NCBI GenBank assembly: GCA_022605955.1
Contig: JAKCOZ010000039.1
Coordinates: 1,302,001 to 1,366,000 of the forward strand
From: Rallus limicola
Taxonomy: Eukaryota; Chordata; Aves; Gruiformes; Rallidae
DNA: 64,000 nt
Direction: 5' to 3'
In this document: one piece after another, positions 35,253 to 49,500 of the stretch
How positions within the stretch are numbered: the stretch's first letter is position 1
How the letters are laid out: every line of letters starts with the position of its first letter
Program-made: the position numbers and the translations under genes
Notes under the pieces: generated by a model
What the model saw: only the letters and a program-made list of their open reading frames with translations
Told to the model about the DNA's origin: nothing
Databases searched by the model: none

Positions 35253-38200
35253 GTCTCATCTGACAGTATGGATACAAAAATAACTTCACTGAAGTCATGC
35301 AAGCCCAAGGCTGCAGATAGATTGTGACCATGCCACATTAAACCTAGATTTATTTGAAGGAAACATCTTAAGATGAACAGAAATGTTTTATATATTTATT
35401 GTGATTTTCTTTAATTTGGAGGGCAATGTGTTGAATGTTGAGAGATTAATAAAAGTAGTAACCGTACATTTGCAGCAACAGTTTTCAATTGACAAAATAA
35501 CCTTTTATTGTTTTGATATAATTTTAAAAAATATATCAATCTTTTGCAGAAATTTTCATTTGAATGTGAATTCAAATTTTATTTGAATATGACAAAGAGA
35601 AAATGTCCTTGGAAATCCCAGTGAAACTAACAGTAAGAATTTTATGCATGCCATCTCTATTTCACTTATGTTAGTAACCAAATTACTTTGCCGTCCAAGT
35701 GGCTAAGCAGTAAGATAATGGCTATTGTTGCTATTTTAATTTTTATATCTTGTCTCAAGTACATTCGCCTCTGTTCTCCTGTTTCCTACTCAGATTTAGC
35801 CAGGATGAATATCAATCACAACCTTCATTTGTTTCTTACTATTTTACTGCAGTGTGTGTGTCCTCCTTCACTGCTTTCCTACTATAAACCACATGCCTGC
35901 ATATTTTATTTGTTCATGTCAAAGGACTGAAGGAAGAAAATATCAGAGGAGAGTATAAAGTAACAAATTCATTCCCATGTTTGAGGATTTTTAAAAGCAC
36001 CTACTTGTCTAAACCACAGGTAATTCAGAGTTCAAATCCCACTGCCCTTCTCTGTGATGCTACGTATTTCAAAGTACAAAAGGGTCAGATTTACAAAGGT
36101 ATTTAGGGGCTTTAAGTTTCATGGAGATTTTTGGTAGGATTTTCTGAAAGTGTCAAGCTAGTCAAATCTCATTGAAATTAAGGTCATCAAAATCAATAAA
36201 AGTTAAGTGCGCTGACATTTCTGAGGGGGGAAAATATAGCCAGGTATCTGCATATTTTAGCACCTCACCATTATCAGACATATTAAAAAACCTTGCTAAG
36301 AAGCAGGTCATTGACATGCTTTTCAAAACTGCTTCGTTCATTAGTTCAGATCCATTTCAGGCTACTGGTGTTTTGACTGTATAGTGGCCTTTGTGAAAAG
36401 TTATCATGATCTCTGACCATATCAGGAAAAAAAAAAAATAACCCGAAAGCTCATTATAAGAGATTCCAGAACACTTTGTGAGCTGGGATGTCTTGTGGTG
36501 GTTGTTAATATCACGTATTCCTCAGAGAAAGAGCACTTGTTGAAAACTGCTGAGACTTAAATTTAGGTCACCGTATCATCTCTATGCTTCTTGTTTTCTC
36601 TTCCTTGCCCAGTATTTTTTAATTTCTATCCATTGTTATTTCCTCAAGACTTCTTTCTTTTTGCATAGTCCCCTAACAACAATAAAATATTGCCACTGTT
36701 TTTCAGTCCAGGGACCTTATGTAAACACTAAGCCAAGGAAGTGGGGCTGACGCACTGATACACACATACAGATTCTCAGGAATATGAGGGTTAATTTCTT
36801 AATGAACAGTGAAATAGAAAGCAAAAATGCTGCACCATGAAAGCATAGGCAAAACTATATGAAGAATTTAGTTGCAAAGGAAACCATAAAGGCTTTTAGA
36901 ATCTGAACTTTCCCTCTAAACTGTTCATCTGTTCATTAGACCTTGTTTGGATATTCACCCACTGGTATACATATGAGCAGAGGAAATCTCTCAGTACCCA
37001 ACTTTTTTATCACTAACAGACCTTTTCATTCACTGATTTCTGTCCATCAAGAGTTTTGGTTTTGTTCCCAAGATTACAGTGTGCTCTTAGAAAATCATAT
37101 GATAGAATCATAAACCTCCAGGATGAAAAGGCAGTTCATCTTGTGCAATGAAGGATTGTTCTCTCTTCACACAGCAGAACAATCCCTCATTTCATACGTG
37201 TGCAGCAGACTTCTGTAATTCAAACATATTTCTTTTTCTTTAAGGCTTGAACTGAAAGATGATGGGGAGAGGAATTTAATGTTTTTCTTTTGTTCTTCAT
37301 GTTTAACGGGAGACACTATCATTTCAAAAGAGATAGCGATGCACCCCAAGGTAAGAGACTTCTATACATGCTGGTTATCATATAGTTGACCACAATGATC
37401 TCAAATCCCCCTTTTTTCTCTCCTCCCCTCCCCCTGGACTATAAACTTGTGGTTTTTTTTATTTTGGATTTTGGTTTCTGCAATAAACAGCAAAAGTGGG
37501 AATCTAAAGATAACAGTTTCAAGTTTGTTTAAATTTTAAATTTTCCAATATATACTGATAACATCCATCAAGGTCTTGGGTCATCAGAAAAATTCATAAT
37601 TGTTAGTAATTCCTTCCTGTTAAAGATTATGAATTTTCAAGACAGATCAAATGTTCTTATTGACTTAGTGTGAGTTACTGTCCCAACTCCTACCCATTGA
37701 AAAAAAAAATGAGTAAAATCAGAATTAGCTTTCATTTTCTTTTTAAATATCTGTGACAACCCTATTATGCACCACCAAAGTCATCCTGCTCCATCTGTTC
37801 CACCCCTTTCTTGTATTCCTTCTGCAGTTTGCCGCACTTCCTTTGTCCTTTGGTGACAATGTGCCTGGCTTAGAGTAGAGCTATGGAAGCCAGACCATGC
37901 TGCGAAAGACTATGTCATGTCGCCACCTATAGTTACGTCTGAAAAGGTTTGATAACTTTTCAGCAAAAAAGCAGTAATGACTTTTCTCATATGGGCAGAC
38001 ATGTTCTGAGGTGTCAGGTGGGAAATGAAAAGATTCTAAAGACAGACCACAATACCAGCTACTGAGGGTAGATCCTCAGCATATTTAAGATAGCAAAACT
38101 CCATTGTCTACTTCCCCATACCCATTGAGAAGAGGAATTGTAAATATGAATGATGGATTAACTGTAGTACCAAGATAGCGTGAAACATAGGATAAAAAGA

Positions 38201-38469
38201 AAAGCAAAATCAGAAAAGGAAGATTCATTTGGAGAAAAGGCCAGAAATCTGTAGTAAGACATACTCATGTTGTTTCTTGATTTTTAATAGCTTTTTCTAC
38301 AGCAGGGAAGAATGTAGCCCCACACTGTTACAGAATAATAGAAGAAGATAACGTTAAAATAACTCTGATTTTATAAGTATAAAAGGAAAACAAATCCTAC
38401 AATAAAGGATCAAACTTGATTAGCCAGATGAAAGCTGTCCGTTAAATATTTAAACTGTAGTAATGTGTC
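35253..38469. other. AT-rich unique non-coding sequence
   Basis: No supported exon or element. A weak CR1-terminus-like string (TGATAGAATCATAAACCTCC) occurs near 37098-37120, but the following bases do not continue as CR1. Confidence 0.5.
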
Positions 38470-39440
38470 CCCTTCAGATTTCACATTGACTGTTGGGGAT
38501 GAGCGTGGTCCAGTGGAGCTGGACGCTTCCGTGGACCTTTGTAGCTAGGATGAATGCAAAGTTCTTGCACAGTTAAACAAAACTCTTGGCCTTCACTTTC
38601 CAATCAACTTGAGACCTTATCTTTCAGGAAGCAGCAAGAGCCATCTGGTCCTCCAGGTGATGGAACTGGCATCAGGGGCAAGCAGAAATAGTGACCTGAC
38701 CCAAAGAAGTGGCAAGTCCAGGTCAGGATCAGGGCCAGTGACAGTATCCAGGGTCAGAGACAACCTGGTGATTGTCCAGCACCAGGTCCAGACTGGAGAA
38801 GATCAAGCCCAAGTTCAGATGTAGCTGCAAAACAGCAATATAGCCAAGGTGGGAGTAGCAGTACAGCCACAGTTTAAAAGTAGCTACCATGGGAAAGGTA
38901 GTGCAGTACCTTGTTTTTAGCTTCTTTGCAACACATCTTATCAGCAATAAATCTGACCTTGGACTCAACCAGCTAAACTCCTTGACTCATCCAACTAATC
39001 TGGAAGGGAGATAGGCTACAGGCCCGGATGGTACCCATAAGGCAGTGTTCACAAGCACCAACAGTTAAGCTATCTATCCTTTCACAGATGTTCTGAATCA
39101 CAGTTGTCACAGGCATGGAGTTTGTGTATCCTATCCTGTCCACACCAGTCCACAAAACAGATCTGAGGGAAGACAGAATTTCTAACTAGAAACAAAGCTA
39201 AGAGTACAACGGACCAATCAGATCCACAGCATGGCCACAGGATGTGGCAGCACCACAGTATAAGCTGTGCTAAACAGTTTATTTGCAAGTGGAAATCTGC
39301 GGTTTGAGTTCTTATCAAGCTTGAGCCAGGACATACACAATTCACCCCAGAATTATATCCTGACTCAGGAAGACACAGCTCTCATCCTGAGTTTTCTACA
39401 AAGTTTGTCCTGTCTGTCCTACAGAGACCAGCTCTGCAAC
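38470..39440. other. GC-richer segment, possible degraded LTR, unclassified
   Basis: About 1 kb stands out from AT-rich flanks, with CCAGG/CAGGTCC texture around 38640-38820. It has loosely LTR-like landmarks on the plus strand: GGACCAATCAGATCC (CCAAT-like) near 39210, AGTATAAGCTGTGC (TATA-like) near 39258 and AATAAA within CAGCAATAAATCTG near 38946. Their order does not match a clean U3-R-U5, and I find no target-site duplication or known family. Confidence 0.25.
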
Positions 39441-40137
39441 ATTTCACTTAAATTATTTATATTATAATTGATAATTAAAGATTTTTTTATAAGCTCAACA
39501 CAGCTTATGTTGAATTAGAAACTAGAGACTTTGGATTCACAAGAGTTACACTTGGTCATGACTGCTTACTGGTCTGAGACATTGTGATTCCTTCAACGTG
39601 AATCTTCAATTTTTGCATGCTGCAAGTATTTCTTCAGAGACTTTATCAACTTACTAGGCTCCTGCTGCTCTAATATATGAATAATAAAACCTTTACTCTT
39701 AGTACCCAGAAATAACCTTACTATCTGGCATCTGCATAGTTTTTCACAGTGGCTGGTAGACAGTTAAGTTTATATAAGCATCTTTCCAAAACAGTAAATT
39801 ATGTTCTCAAATATACACAAGTAAACACTAAAAAGAACCAAACCAAATAAAAAACCTCCAAAAGAAACAAACTTTGGAAAAGGAAATAAGTTATTACTTC
39901 ATAGATGTTTTATAGATTTTTTAGATGTTGGAATAACTGTGAAAAAACACATGGAAGATCAGCTAACAAAGTTTTTTCTGCCCATGAGACAAGAATGGTT
40001 CTTAATAATGAGATTCATAGGCTTGGTCATTTGGTCAAATGTCGAGGAGAAAAGTAAAAGGTCAGAACACTGCCAAGATAAAAGTCTGTACCTGAGGTCA
40101 GAAAATACCATGGGTTGGGATTGGGTTGTTTTTTGGG

Positions 40138-40160
40138 GGTTTTCTTTTCTTTTCTTTTCT
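40138..40160. repeat. (TTTTC)n pentanucleotide run, about 4 units
   Basis: TTTTC is repeated after a T/G-rich lead-in and grades into CTCTTTCTCT. Confidence 0.85.
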
Positions 40161-42200
40161 CTCTTTCTCTATTTGAGCTACATTACAAAAACATGCAATG
40201 CTCCAGAGACAGATCTGTGTGAGTGGGTTGAGGTATCCATTTTTTTTTCCTTGTTTGTTTGCTTGTTTCTTGCCTCCAAGCAGGGACTTGCTGTGGCTGC
40301 TACGATGAGTGTTTGTGCATTTTGAACCAGTACTCGCCTGTAAAAAATACATTCAACGAGGTGAAACCTGCTGAGTAAGACAAGGATAGGGAAAGAGACA
40401 ATAATGAAATCTGAGATGATTCACTCATTATGGCACATCCCAAGATCATTTCAGTATTTTCTTGCCCACATCAAAATTCTGTATTCGAACACTTTGAACC
40501 TCAGATTCAGTCTGATGATCAGAAACTCTTACATGTAGTTTGTATTGACTTTAGGGTCAAGGGAAGGGGGAGAAAGTTACTCTAATTCAAGTTGGATTGA
40601 GGAAAGTAAAACAAAGGTCTGTTTTTCAGAGTTTTAAGGAAAATATATTTCATAACAGCACATAATAATAAAAACAGAAAATGAAGAAGGGATTAGCTGG
40701 CTAAACTTCCTTTTGCGTACTATTTGCCTTTGTTTTTTTTCCACACTTAATAAAGGAAAAAGATTTATTTTCTCTTATATGTGCATGGGGGTTTGTGCCT
40801 GTCTCTCCACCTTTTAACTTACCAGCTAACATTCAGACAAATTCAACAGAGGGATTGAAGTCTCAGAGGTGGCTGTTGAATTCCTACAGTTTATATGAAA
40901 ATAGGCTTGTGAAAAGGGGAATGTAAGGCAAAGGTCCTGAGATAAGTGCAGTACTTATCAGATGTGGACATTTTCAGACAGGAAGAGATCTTTGACAAGG
41001 CTCCGGCAGTTGGTAAAGCTTCAGGTGGAGACCAAGTGTTAGTAGGTGCCAGCAAACCCAGGAGAAAATAAGAAACTTGTCTCTTACTTAAATGGCTCAC
41101 TGCCTCGTGTACTAGGACCCAGTCACCATGCCAACCTCCTGGGTGCTTTACTACATCTTTGGGCACAGCAATTTTGCCAAAATGTCAACACTAACAAAGA
41201 CATAAACCAGGAAATACAGACCTTTGGCAACACTAAGAGAGTTCAAATTTAGGGCCCTGTTGGCCACCTCCGCTGTAGAGTGAGTGCCAGTGTGCAATAT
41301 CTGGACATGCCAGTTAAGGGCTTAGCAAAGAGGGGTTAAAACCACTTTATGGTAAATTATGTCACTCTTTCTTTTAATATAACCTTTATTTTTTAGGATA
41401 GCATTTCCATGGTTAGCAGTTCTTTTTTGTTTGGATGTTCATAATTGAATTACTGCCACATTGTCAGCTTTTCCAATTTTAATACAGCTCTTATAATTTT
41501 CATTGCAACAGCTATTTAACAACTATTGCACAACAGAATTAACTCAGTTGTAATTTAAAATAATAAAGTAAGCCTTTAACTCTTGCTGTTTTGAGAAAAG
41601 TTTGAAAATGGGACACAAATTAAAAAAAAAGTATGCATAGATACACAGACAAAAACTAGAATAATTAAAATTGCATTAAATGATTACATAGATACACAGT
41701 TACACCAATTAAAATATACAAGCGTCCATTAAAATCATATTATATCAACACAAAATCATTATATTCTGGGGGCTGCCTGATGATTCAGTATTGACAATAT
41801 CTTTATGAATACAAACAACATTTCCGTTGCTAAAATGCTGTTCTAAAACTGCAGCTGGTTTGGATTGACCTCCCTTTATTGATTTACATCTAACAAGGAT
41901 TCAGCCCAGTATTTTAAAATGTTTGCTTCTAACTTAAGGCACTTCTTTTAGTAATATAAATTGATTACTCGTAACTATACAACCAATTGACTCATTCTGT
42001 AGTTTATATTAATCCACTATTTGTAGCCTGCCAATGAAGTTCATAAAGATCCTTCTCATAGTCCATTAATATTGACTCTCAGATTTAATGAGTTCATTAC
42101 AATAACCATTACTGTATTATTAAAATGCAAAAGGAAATGTAAGCCTGTTTCATGCAAATAAAGAACAATATAATTCATCAAATATTACTTTTATTATTAG

Positions 42201-42220
42201 CATTATCATCATCATCATCC
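42201..42220. repeat. (ATC)n trinucleotide run, about 6 units
   Basis: ATTATCATCATCATCATCATC-like sequence; a short microsatellite with no coding frame around it. Confidence 0.85.
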
Positions 42221-45200
42221 AGGATTTAATAGCCTTGTTTTATGTTTCAGGATGGTTTTCTGCTAGGTACTGGATAAACCCAAGGAGTATATAAGCTAGG
42301 CATAAACGAGAAACAGAGCATGAGTTAGAATAATTTAAGAAAACACTGAGACATTACAGATTAGTGAATAAGACATTTGTGTCAGCACAACAATACCTAA
42401 CCAATATTTTTGTTCTTTCCCTCCCCCCGCCCCCTTTTCTTCTAAGGATTATTAAGTAAGGAAGATAATTTTAACCTAATTGCCTGGTAATAACTTGGAA
42501 AGAAAGGGTAGCTGAAACTGCAATCCACATTCCTAGGATCAGTTTTACATTTATCACTTAGTCACAGATGCTTTTGTAATCTTTCTTTTTAGTTCCGCTT
42601 GCTCAGCTGTCCAACAACGCTGTGCAGTAGTACCTCCTTCTACCATAACCCAGCATAGATCCCATGCTGAAGAGACACGGGGAAGGGGAAAGTAGGTAGT
42701 TCCTTCCAGCATACTCTTATTATTTCTCCTGTAATGGTTGTTTTAAAAGAAAAGCATACACCTTTCCAAGTTCCTTGAAAGAAAAAAAATGAAATGTTCA
42801 AGAAGGAATTTTTGTTCAGTATGTTAAAATATTCTGTCAGTGGTTTTGGACTCCGACACCAAAACATATTCAGACACTTAAGAGTCATACAGCATCAAAA
42901 CTATGGGGAGGGATATCAGACCCCTGTTCCCTCAGCTTTCCACCTTGGCTACCTCTGCGTGCATGGCTTATGTCATTTTCACCTAGTCCTTTGGTTTCTG
43001 GAGTCCACTGCAGCTCCACCTATACTTCAGCATTAAACCTGCCTAAGAGACCCTCTCTGACCATGAGGCCAAATGGCAAGGGAAAGCCTGCAGTCATACC
43101 ATTTTCTCAGTATCATAGTGGCTATGCTGTGAGTAGGGAATGGTTCACCTCCACATCAAGTTATCACATTTTCCTAGAAATGTCTTGGGAGGATGGTATT
43201 TGGCACAGACGTCAACTGTGTTTGGGACAGTTGTAATAATTAAGCAATATAGATGCTGAGCATCCTACCCTCAGGAAAAATCACAGGCAGTGTTTACCAC
43301 TACATATGTACTCTGCAAGGATCAGGCACCTAAACCACCAGTTTCAAGTCCCTTACATTTACATACTTACCTCTGTGGTTGGATCAAGTGCTCAAAGTTG
43401 ATGTAATTACCAAATGTTCCTTATTCATTTTGTGTCAGTTAAAAATATGCTACTGGTGCATTCCATTTGGGGCAGTCAAACCATTCTTAATTAATAACCT
43501 AAAGTATAAGGTACTTACATGACTTACCAAGGAAAGGCCTGATCCTGCAGATACAGTTGTAATAGGGTATCTTACTGAAAAGAACCTTTGCTGCCAGATA
43601 AATTGAGTGCCACTTGACAGAATTGTATCTCCTCATGCCAAGAATGGATTAATAGTCTGTGAAGAAAAACTCTGTCCTCTGAGCCAAAGAAAACCACCTT
43701 CAGGTTCACTAGGAGCTGTGTGAAGCCCTTCTTGCCTGGGAATCATTAATTGCTTACCTCCAGGAATGGTGTTCTAGAGAGGCACTTGCACTTGCCCAAG
43801 AATTTTTTTTACTCTGAGAGCCCAAAACATGAAGTCTGTGTTGTCACTTAGGTTTTTTTTCTGTAAAGGTAAAACTAAGCAGCTAAAATCCATTTGAGGC
43901 TGAAAGCCGATTGACTCTGTGACGCGGAAATAATGACTACAGGAACTTAGGGCAGGAATCTGTCACAGAGCCCTCTACAAGAGATGAATGGAAATTAAAT
44001 GAATTGTTGCATTTCTGCTAATGTCATAGGACAACGATGATATTTCTGAAGATCTGTCTCACAGAGTATCAAAAATACTGAAAGTTTTCTGCAGTTTACT
44101 CAGCTGCTCAACAAGTTTGTCAGGGATTATTTCTAAGGCATGCATGCAAACCAACAGTAAGATATTTGTGAGTATTCTAATGCTGCAAATGGATGCCACA
44201 GTCCCAGTGGTGCTGGGCAAACAAAAACTATGGGAAAGGAATCAGCACTAAAGAAATTTGCAAGCTATATTTTTTTTTTCTTTGTTTCAGGTGAAACCCA
44301 CTGCATTAAGATTCATGCAGTTTCCTACTGACAGCTGCATACTGAACTCCTGTACCTCTGCACAGAGCATGAACTGTAGCCACTGTCAATTCACCTTCAG
44401 CAGCAGGATGTTTCCTTCCACATGCTTATTGCCTTTTTAGGCAGATTTTCATAGAAGTACTGTTCACACTGTGAAATTCTGAACTACATTGTGGCTTCTG
44501 AACCAATGCATGATCTACAGCCACTCCACAAAGCATGCATGGGAGATAAAATGTTGAAGTACAACAGCTTCTCTCCCCACTCCATTATTTCTTTAATAAA
44601 ATGACCCTAGTTCAGAGCCCCTGTGTAAGCCCCAGTCTTGCTTTTACCACACACTGGTATAGATGGCCCTTGGGTGCACTTCAGCATGCTTAAATACAGT
44701 CACAAAGAAATCACAGACGCTTGGTCAAATAGCTCCTGCTTTTACAGTATTGCATTGGACAGAAATAATGGCTTGGAGGAACAATAATATGCCCAGTTAG
44801 TTCAATGGCCAACACAACTCACTCTGTTTTACATTATTTGATATAAAACTCTTCTGGTCTTAGAGCAGAATTTTTGTCATTCTCACCCCAAAATAAATGG
44901 GCACATGCCCAATTTTTTCTATATCACTACACAGCTGATCTAAATACCCTTTGTGATACGGGCCTATGAATAGCTGTTGGCATGTCTGCTACATATCTTG
45001 CATCTTGTTCTTTGCATCCCTACCAAATCCTTGTTTTGTTTGGGTTTTTTTCTAATGATGAAATTCCTTATATTAAAGAATATGTCTCAGATAAGCAATA
45101 TAATTTATTCTGAATGCTGATGACATAAAAAAGAAACACTGCAAATCCCGGCAAGGATACAAAAGAAAAAAAATGTTTCTGAAGTTGTTCAAGGTCAAGG

Positions 45201-46559
45201 TTGTTGGTAAGGATAGAAGCTGCTAACAGTCAAATGTCTTCCATTCTTCTGTGTGACACATTATTGTAATTTTTTAGTTATCAAATAGAGTTCAAGACAA
45301 CGTGGTGACCCACAGGCTTGTTCATTTATTTATTCTGTAGAGACTTTCTGTCTCAACAGGGTTAAAATGTATTTGAGAACTTCATACGCATTTAGAGATT
45401 GAGACCTCTTTCTAGTGGAAATAAAACAAAAATCATTAAAAAAAAGATATGTTATGCCTTAATGCAGGCAGCCATAACCACCTGCTCTGGTCATTGCTAA
45501 AGACAAGATTGCATATTATTTGTACAGTGGAGTTTCTGACCCAGGATGACATATGCCTCTTCATTCCCTAAATACCAACCAGAGGGGAAAAAAAAAGTCT
45601 AAATCTTTGAACACTTCAAGACTAGCCATGACAAAATAATTCAGTTTGGGTGACAACATTTTCACTATGCCTTGTGGTGATGCCTAGTTACCATAAGCTA
45701 AACTAGTAAACCAATTTGAAATGTGTTAGCTGATCTGCCTTTGTGAATTTCATCAGTGTCTACACAAAACGGTTGTCAAACTTGTGATTAATAGAATGTA
45801 CAACTGGATATCGTTAAAAGTTATTTAGCAACACATGATGGATCTGACACAAGACCAGGGAATTTTCACAGAACATACAAAATCCTCTGACCTATATCAT
45901 CATTCTTCCAGGGACAGCTACAAGTTCCTCAAAGGGGAAAAAAAAAAATCAACCTGGGGACAAACAGATTGAAATTGAGTATCAAAAGTAAGTATACCAG
46001 TAATCTTGACATTATTGGCTATGCAGTATTTGAGTAAAGAGAAGAAATTTTATTCAGTCTTAGTATGCTCTAAACTGCTATTTAGATTTCTCTGCCAGTA
46101 AATTAGTGTCAGGTACGATATTACTTAGATTCAAGAAGAAAAAAGTATCACCTTAAAAATATTGCTGCTTTCAATCTCCATGTTGTACCAAAGTCACAAA
46201 TGCTGTTAAAGTGCATTACTTTGCATTCTTACTTTTCCTTTTTATTTATTTTTGTTTTTCCATACCCGTGGGAGGAAAAAACTAAAATTAAAGAAAAAAA
46301 AAGATGTTTGCACATTATAATGCTTTCACAGTAAGATGGGGGAAAAACAATGACAATTCTGTATTATAATAAAAGAATTGTAGGTTGTGTTTAGATGGCT
46401 CCTTTCATCCAGGAAGCTCAAAACTCACTACAAATATTCACCGATCTGGAACTGATGCATAACCAATGAAAATCCATAACAATACTTCAAATAATTCAGT
46501 GAGCTTTGAATCAGGATCTTAACAGAGAAAATCTGAATTAGGGTAGTTTATTTCAGAGT

Positions 46560-49500
46560 CAAAACAATTTTAAACCAAATTGTTTTGGTTTAATGCACTT
46601 AGATAGGTGTACATAAGCATGTCTATTGCTTGCCTAAATAGTTTGGCTTGTTTCTAGAAGTGAAAAAAGTTTGTTAAGCTACGGCAATAAGATGTTAGAC
46701 TACTACATAAACTGAAGTTCATATTGCTACTCTGGCTGCAGCTATTTTTGTGTACACCAGTAACATGACAAACAGTATTTTCAGTAACCTAATAAATAGT
46801 TTGCTAAAACTATTATCACCAGCTTATTCCAAGATATATATGAAAAGAGTTAGATTGACACATGCATTGTTATTACTGAAGTTGTTTTTATTGGAATTAT
46901 GTTATTTTCAATGAAACAGCCCTTCTTATATCCTCCATGATTTAAGTCATGATTAAATAAGTGAAATGAGCTGGATTTACCAGCTTAAGACAGAAAATAA
47001 ATTGATAATATATTTCTAATTAAGGACTGGGAATCACCAGAAATGGGTCAGGCCAGCTTTTTTAATAATACTGCCCAAAGGATCCATTTCCAGGCTTGAT
47101 ACTCTCAGTTTTGAGAAAACTCAAAAGTATTTTTATTTTTCTCCTGTCAATAAACTGGTTCAGTGACATCTGCCATCCTTTTGTGTTTTTGCACATTTTC
47201 ACCAATTTGAAAGGCCTGAGAAATAGAATGGAATCCTTTATTTACAGATAAGAAGATACTCACTGCTCGTGATCAATAGTGTTATATCTAGAGATTCAAG
47301 CAGCTCAGTTAGAACCATAACAGGCAGAGTTTATTACTAGTAAATCAATATGATGTCTCTTAGCCATGCATCTCTTTCAAGAATCTGTATAGTATAATGA
47401 TTATCATTATAAAATAAAGTCCAGTCTCTCTTTTGCTATCTTCTGGTTTTGATCTTGTAAAACTGGGAATTGATTTTCCTAAAAATCAATATTATGTTTC
47501 CACCATGTGGCAGATACACCACTTAGCAACAGCTCCAGGTGCCAGCCCTTGAGTGGGATTGGGAATGAATACATGCTGAGGGAGAAATTGCTCAAAATTT
47601 TCAAGATCAACATCTCCAGGCTAAAGAGCTATTTATTTTCTATGCCATGGGTGCAACACAGCAGCCTTCCCTAAGCAAACCTGATGCACATTTCCCATTG
47701 ATTTTTCTGTTTTCCCCAGCAGATTTAACCATCAGCAAGAAATACCTCTTATTCGTATGCTGGATTTCCACAGATGTGAATAAATCCTTCTCATCTCACA
47801 TGAGAGAAAGTCAAGGAAAGCAGAAAGCCAGCTGCTGCCCTAAAGAAAAGTTGAAGGTTCATCTACTTTGATAATGACAGTCATACAAAATATCAGACGT
47901 TTATGCTTTCAGCAATCCTTGTCACAACTTCATTCATTTAGACAGACTTGATGCGAGAAGAGATGTAAAGAATCACTTACTTTTATACAGGTATTAAAGG
48001 ACTATAAGCCTTCATTAGATAGATGAAGACTGATAGCAAATCTGATTGGCTTTAGGCAATGCTGCACCTCTGAGATCTCATCAGTATCTAAATCTGTCAT
48101 AAAGCATGTTTAACAAAAAGTATTGTCTGTTTGGACAACTTGCTTGCTTCATTAAGATACTGTTACTGGCTCCTAATAGAGAGAGGAGATTTTATAATTG
48201 TTATCTTTATTTTCTCTCTTGTGAGCCAAGATGCCAACTCTTTCATGACACCACCTTTATGAAGATAATTTTAAACAAACCACGCACCAACTGTTTATGT
48301 CTCCTAGAGAGAGCCCTTCCAACTGTTCCTGTCTTCAGGCAAGTCCCAACAGGGAAGCATAATTGTATTCCCAGTAGCTATTTTCTGAGCATGATTGGTG
48401 AAGTTTATTCTCAGAGTCTAAAGAAAAGACCAGGACTATTCCCATTATCTGAATTACACATGGATTTTCCAGCAAATTTGTAATTTTTATTTTTCTTCTT
48501 TCATTTCATGCTTTGGTTGGTTGAGTTTGTTTGTTTTTTTGGGGGGTGGAGGGGCGTTCACAATATTTTTTGCAGGAAAAGCTTCACATTTCTGATGAAA
48601 TGGCAATAACTATAAAATAATAGAAACAATATGTATAGGATTTGATTATCGAGGCACTAATATAAAGAATTAAATCAAAACAGCAGAGTGTCTTCCCAGC
48701 TTTGCCATTAACAGTTTGCCTGTGGAAAAAAAATTTCCTGTGGTCCCCAGATGCCTTCCAAATAGCCAACATGCACTGCTTCTGCTACATACTTATTTAG
48801 CAGATATGAAAGGCTGTTCTGTCACACTGAAACATTAGAATTGTTTCGACATCAGTCTTCAAGCAGCATTACCTTGTATATCGCTTTATGATTCTACGTA
48901 TTTGGGTTGCTATGGAAAGAATGAGCTATCCTAATAAATCTCTCTTTATGGGCAGTAAATTCAAACATGATCAAGTTTCTGAGGATGCAAAAGCTTCATT
49001 GGCAAGGATCTCATTCTCCATGCTTTTGGCCATTATGTCATACCCCATTACCATCTCCACTGCACAGCTTTGCAGTTAGCAGTAAGCTTAATTCAGGATT
49101 GCAGTAGTTTGCTAAGATTTCATCAGGACACAATTGTTTAGACATAGGCCTCTAGTTACTATTCTCTGTGTCTTAAAATGTCTGTCCTTTGGTAGATTAT
49201 TTTCTTCTTCTAGTGACCAATTAACTTAAGAATTTTGAAGTATTACAGTGTGTTTTTAATATCTTTTTTACAGAAGTTATTATTTCACATGTTCTTTGAT
49301 AACAAAACAAATCTTATATTAAGGTGAATTTATCATATATTCAGATATTTATCATACCCATTTCTCAGTGAGAGTGTTTTCACCAAGTTTCTGAAGCATG
49401 TATTTTAAACTAATGTTCCAAATTAAACAAATCATAGAATAAACCTGGGCTTCACAACTTCATCATTGCCATAAGCAGCACAAAGTTTATTCCAGGTATG

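Larger units (their letters stand above)
39441..46559. other. AT-rich unique non-coding sequence
   Basis: No gene is recognised. Short simple repeats occur at about 40138-40160 (TTTTC units) and 42201-42220 (ATC units). The 41400-42180 interval has a repeat-free, TAAT-rich texture and could hold conserved non-coding DNA. The 128-codon frame at 39939-40325 runs through the TTTTC repeat and is not credible. Confidence 0.45.

Noticed and set aside
37098..37150. CR1-terminus-like string TGATAGAATCATAAACCTCC
   Set aside because: The bases that follow do not continue as the CR1 3' UTR, so a short chance match is as likely.
39939..40325. 128-codon plus-strand frame
   Set aside because: It runs through a TTTTC simple repeat that creates a phenylalanine/serine/leucine string; not credible as a protein.
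46570..46593. 10-bp inverted repeat TTAAACCAAA...TTTGGTTTAA
   Set aside because: AT-rich and within chance expectation for 64 kb.
48106..48483. 125-codon plus-strand open frame
   Set aside because: No domain, no flanking splice signals of note, and composition like the surrounding non-coding DNA.
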